64,000 nt of DNA from Chrysoperla carnea (taxonomy: Eukaryota > Arthropoda > Insecta > Neuroptera > Chrysopidae), in contig NC_058339.1 of the NCBI RefSeq assembly GCF_905475395.1, forward strand, positions 5,278,001-5,342,000, read 5' to 3'. The position numbers were made by a program, and so were the translations under genes. Below, piece by piece: positions 59,956 through 64,000 of the stretch. The notes below the pieces were generated by a model. It saw nothing but the letters and a program-made list of their open reading frames with translations, did no database searches and was not told where the DNA came from. Each line of letters begins with the position of its first letter. Position 1 is the stretch's first letter.

Positions 59956-60146
59956 CATGGAGGTTAGAGAGAAGGAGAACGATCGCTGCAGGAAATACTT
60001 TCCCAGAAATACGGACAAAATAAGTGAGGCGCTGAGATCGCTAAGATGTTTCAATAAAAGCGGACTGTTGTTAAATTTTGTACATTATGCAACTAACTTC
60101 ATCTACTTATACTCATAATCGTTCTCCTTCTCTCTAACCTCTATGG
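59956..60146. mobile_element. hAT-like MITE family C, copy 4 (191 bp)
   Basis: The left end is CATGGAGGTTAGAGAGAAGG and the right end is its near complement ending CCTCTATG. The 8-bp GTTTCTGT lies on both sides (59948-59955 and 60147-60154). The 72-codon ORF at 59900-60118 crosses it and is not a gene. Confidence 0.9.
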
Positions 60147-60169
60147 TTTCTGTCACCAATATTATAAAT

Positions 60170-60392
60170 CTATATATATATATATAAGAAAGGAAACTGA
60201 CTGATCGATCAACGCACACCTGAAACCGCTGGGTCTAAAATCCTGCAATATTGTACATGATATCGCACCAAAAATTAAAACCAACGAAATTGTGCACGAA
60301 AGCAGAAATAAGTGATGGCAAATGAAGTGAAGTTTATAAAGAAATATAGTCTTTATATTTAAAATTACAGTTTCCCAGCGAAGCGGATGAGT
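60170..60392 (+). mobile_element. Helitron 5' part with a degenerate 3' end
   Basis: It begins A|TCTATATATATATATATAAG and carries GAAACTGACTGATCGATCAA, a common insect Helitron start. The hairpin-like TTTCCCAGCGAAGCGG at about 60370 resembles the 3' end at 19970 but lacks CTAG. A satellite-like array follows directly. Confidence 0.6.
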
Positions 60393-61160
60393 AGAGTTTC
60401 TGAGCTATCGTAATATTTGGATCGATTTTAGTCCATATCTCAAAAACTATTCGACCAGTCATCAAATGCACCCGATTTTTGTACTTTTTGGGTCAAAATG
60501 ACCTTATATACTGACTTTTATCGAAATTGGAGATAAACAGAATTTTTCGATTTTTTGAATTTTTTTTAAGAGGTACCCTTTGAAAAAATCGAGAGAATCC
60601 GGAAAAAAATTTTTATTTTGGAATTTGATGAAACTCGGTGGATGGGGTAATTTTGATCCAAAAAGTATAAAAATCAGGTTAATTCAATGATTGGATGCAG
60701 AGTTTCTGAGATATCGCAATATTTGGATCGATTTTAGTCTGTATCTCAAAAACTATTCGACCAGTCATCAAATGCACCCGATTTTTGTACTTTTTGGGTC
60801 AAAATGACCCTATATACTGACTTTTATCGAAATTGGAGATAAACAAAATTTTTCGATTTTTTGAATTTTTTTTTAAGGGGTGCCCCTTTGAAAAAATCGA
60901 GAAAATCGGGAAAAAAATTTTGGTTTTGGAATTTGATGAAACTCGGAGGATGGGATAATTTTGATCCAAAAAGTATAAAAATCAGGTTAATTCAATGATT
61001 GGATGCAGAGTTTCTGAGATATCGATATATTTGAATCGATTTTAGTCTGTATCTCAAAAACTATTCGACCAGTCAACAAATCCACCCGATTTTTGTACTT
61101 TTTGGGTCAAAATTACCATATATACTGAGTTTTATCGAAATTGGAGATAAAAAGAATTTT
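60393..61160 (+). repeat. Tandem array with a 306-308-bp unit
   Basis: AGAGTTTCTGAG recurs at 60393, 60699 and 61007, each followed by ATTCGACCAGTCA and a poly-T/CGATTTTT segment. There are two full units and one half unit. Confidence 0.88.
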
Positions 61161-63105
61161 TCGTGAATTTGAGTTCGTAAATGAGCAACATAAAAATGTT
61201 CCCTATAACAAAATAAACAATTTTTGTTTGAAACATTTTTTCGTAAAAATCTTTATTTTTTTCCCAGTTAATTGTTTATTTTCACTTGTTTTATTTATTA
61301 TAAATAATGCATATATTTTAATTAATTATGTTTATAAAAAGTTATTTATTTATTTATTAGTTATTATTTAATGTATTTAATAATTTTGTTGGCAGTGTTT
61401 TTTTAAATACTAGTGAAATCGACATTTGACGGAACTTATGCAAAAAAGGAAATCCTTCGCTCAAATTGAAATATCATAAAGTATAAAATATAAGAATTTT
61501 TTTAAATACTTACATGAACATTTGTTTTTGTAACAATTTAAAATAGTTCTTGTAGTGACTGTGAGCAGTGGCGTAGCTATATGTGGACAAGGTCTTTGCA
61601 TAGCGAATTTTCACTGGAAAACTGCTTGCTCCTTTTTTTGCCTTTTGACTTAAGCTATTTTAATCTCTATCCTTATCTTAAGTTCAAAAGAAAAGACGCA
61701 AATTCGCGCAAGTTTTTTTTTTTCATAAATATGTTATAGAATACTTTGCCCTGTTACAAAAAATTTTACCGACCAAAAAGGGGCACATAAACAAAAAGCT
61801 TTGAGTTTGATAAATTGAATGAAAAAAGTTAACTCCTTGAACTGCAGCAAATATAAATCAGAAATATTATATTAATAGAAACATTAACATTAAATATTAA
61901 TAAATAAAGCACAAACCTTCGCCTTCAATAATACTAACAAATACAGTAAACGTAAATTAAATGACACTGTAAATCGAGAGCAACAACAATAATATTAACA
62001 TACATCCGCAAGAGCAGGTAGATTGGGGCTGACAGAATAGGCGGAAGGCGAGGTTAAGATAACTCAAGTGACCTGTTTATAATGGAGTGGTTATCTAACT
62101 ACATCAAAAATCAAAAAAAACAACTTTCAATGCAAAACAAAAGAGTTGGGTTTTCTGACTTTTGTCCGATTTGGTATAAATACTTTACTGTGCAATAGGT
62201 CTTGGGATTAAACTTGATTAATGGTTAAATTTTTTTTTTGTTAGTAGGTCTCAGAGACAGAACGCGCGCGAGAGCCAGATTTGCCGTATTTTGAGCTATT
62301 TTCAGGGCTCTGTAAAAGTTATAAATATTAGAGATACAACTCCGGCAGTCAGAACTTTATTTTAGGAAATTTCTTCATCTTTTTGGATCTTTTTTCAGAC
62401 TTTGAAAATTTTCAATATTTTTTGAGTTATTCAAAAAAAACTGAGCCCCCTATTTTCTATTTCACTTAATTGTGGTACATGTGAACCAGACTACTAAGCC
62501 TATTTAAAGTAAGTGAACATACAAATATTAAAATAGATATCAAATTCACAATTTTACACAGAATAATTTCTCTTCCACTACTTTTACAAAATAGTAGTTA
62601 GTAGTAAAACATTAAAAACAATTAATGAATGCAGCTGACGGCAACGACTTCCAACACCAAACCAAACCAAACTAGACACCCATCTCTACCTTATCTACCT
62701 TTAATAATAAAAATAAACATCATTTTACTAGGTCGTGGTCGTCTTTTAGTTTTAACTCATTTCATTTATTATATTTTTTATTAATTGTTGTCATTACATT
62801 ATTGTTGTGTTCAAGTCGTACGCATCAGCACCTGTAGCATCTGTTGTTGTTGTTTGTTTGTGATTGTTTTAACTTGTTTGTTTTGGTATAAGTGAGTGAA
62901 ATTTTAAATTTCTTTTAGGCAAATCAAAATTTGGACCATGCTGTTATTTTGTTTATATTTTGTATGTGTTTTATGATGAACCTTTTTTAATGATTTTTTT
63001 TTATTGAACAAATTAAAAGTTTCTTGTTTGAGTGTTTTTATTAAAATATTTTAATTGATTTTATTAATTAAAAATTGTAAGTATTACGATTTGTTTCTAT
63101 TAACG
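61161..63105. other. AT-rich DNA without recognised genes
   Basis: No coding sequence or clear element was found. Short runs of T and A dominate. Confidence 0.6.
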
Positions 63106-63117
63106 ATAACTCAATCT

Positions 63118-63388
63118 TTTTAGAGCCTAAATGGCCGAGTGGTCTAAGGCGTTTGTCTTTGTCTGTTAGTCCATTTAGACTTAGGTTGCGGGTTCGAATC
63201 CAGGCAGCTTCAGTGTGAACAATTTAGAATTAATGGGAGTGCAGAATTGATCACATTGTCGTCGCTTGGATAAGAACGAAGTAACCGACTCTAATAAAAA
63301 GATTAACAAATAATGATGTGGGTGGCCTCTGTTATAGGCGTATATGTCAGAGAAACGGAGGTTAAACCCCATTATTATTATTATTATT
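63118..63388 (+). mobile_element. tRNA-derived SINE with intact target duplication
   Basis: The head has perfect Pol III boxes: A box TGGCCGAGTGG (63132-63142) and B box GGTTCGAATCC (63191-63201), as in Leu/Ser tRNAs, but the T stem is mismatched, so it is not a working tRNA. A unique body and an (ATT)n tail follow. ATAACTCAATCT flanks both sides (63106-63117 and 63389-63400). Confidence 0.9.
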
Positions 63389-63689
63389 ATAACTCAATCT
63401 ATTTGCATGTGATGGTTATTGTCTCGCTATGGGCATTAAACTAAATATCTAAAAAGAAAAAATTAATGCATCTTTGAAATTTTCCACACTTGTTTATTAG
63501 GGTGTAATCACTTCCTGAAGAAAAATCCACCTCTCAAAGGCGTAACTAACCTCTTTTTTGGGGGGTAGTTATGGGGTTTTAATTAGTATTTTACATTAAG
63601 CTTTCAAAACTTTGGAAAAACTTGTTTGCTTTTCTAGAATGTTTCACAAAACCACTAGTTGAAGTTAGCCCGAAAAAAAGTTTTTTTAT

Positions 63690-64000
63690 AAGTTGCGCCC
63701 TCACGGATAAACGGTGATGTTTTTACGAAAGAATGCTTTCAATAAAAATTTTAAAATTTTTTTGTAAGGAATAACTTTTACATTTAAACTTTTGTTCTAT
63801 CTCTAACGGGTCACAAGATGGATACTTTTTAATTTGATTGAATGAGCAAAATAATTCCATTTTAAAATTGACATATCTCGGTCAATTTTGAAGCTAGAAA
63901 GTCGAAAAATAAACGAAAATGTGCACAAATACTTCAACTAGAACTTTTTTCTTTATTTAATGCATAGTTTTTTTGTAATTTGTAAAAAACTGATTAAAAT
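63690..64000 (+). repeat. Dispersed repeat A, 5' part, running off the window
   Basis: GTTGCGCCCTCACGGATAAA, then TTTGTTCTATCTCTAACGGG and CACAAGATGGATAC match the first half of the copies at 24766 and 56366. Confidence 0.7.

Noticed and set aside
59900-60118. 72-aa ORF
   Set aside because: It runs from unique DNA into a MITE and uses TIR sequence as codons.
63124-63208. Functional tRNA-Leu or tRNA-Ser gene
   Set aside because: The Pol III boxes are perfect, but the T stem has mismatches, the acceptor stem does not pair well, and a SINE body, tail and target duplication surround it.

Overview
This is an AT-rich window from an animal nuclear genome, most likely an insect. It holds spliced genes with GT-AG introns, and the protein-coding exons match conserved animal genes (an LRRFIP-type coiled-coil protein, the OST48/DDOST subunit, NTF2). 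Introns and intergenic DNA are crowded with TIR/MITE elements, LINE fragments, Helitrons and a tRNA-derived SINE. The order cannot be fixed from the sequence alone.

Layout: (1) 338-9122 (+), an 11-exon gene whose spliced frame stays open for about 1,700 codons. It encodes a protein built around a bacterial SecA-type ATPase motor (GEGKT Walker A, DEVD Walker B, LTGT, TNIAGRGTDF and RTSRQG motifs), with a Cys-protease-like N-terminal segment and a degenerate J-like C-terminus. This is the most unusual locus. It looks like a bacterial-type gene that has become a normal spliced insect gene; its 5' end may lie outside the window. (2) 11125-29207 (-), an Lrrfip-type gene of six exons with a 14-kb first intron. 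That intron holds a candidate alternative first exon (26632-26796), a separate candidate ORF (17106-17624) and many mobile elements. (3) 29208-38119, a repeat-rich intergenic region with an exact-looking 1,099-bp tandem duplication. (4) 38120-41320 (-), the complete seven-exon gene for the OST48 subunit of oligosaccharyltransferase. It is divergent from (5) 43003-45571 (+), the nuclear transport factor 2 gene with two alternative terminal coding exons. (6) 45572-52459, intergenic, with a hAT transposase remnant and a 1.3-kb near-perfect palindrome. (7) 52460-55304 (-), a five-exon secreted or membrane-anchored TPR protein resembling TTC17. (8) 58039-59805 (-), a 12-finger C2H2 zinc-finger gene. 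(9) 59806-64000, repeats and an intact SINE with a 12-bp target-site duplication.

The genes are not an operon and share no obvious pathway. Two observations stand out: the SecA-like gene with its strongly biased intron phases, and a 676-bp non-autonomous Helitron (19315-19990) that carries 21 correctly spaced heat-shock-factor half-sites. All exon joins were worked out by hand from splice sites and reading-frame continuity. No homology search was run; family names rest on recognised motifs and remembered family sequence patterns.
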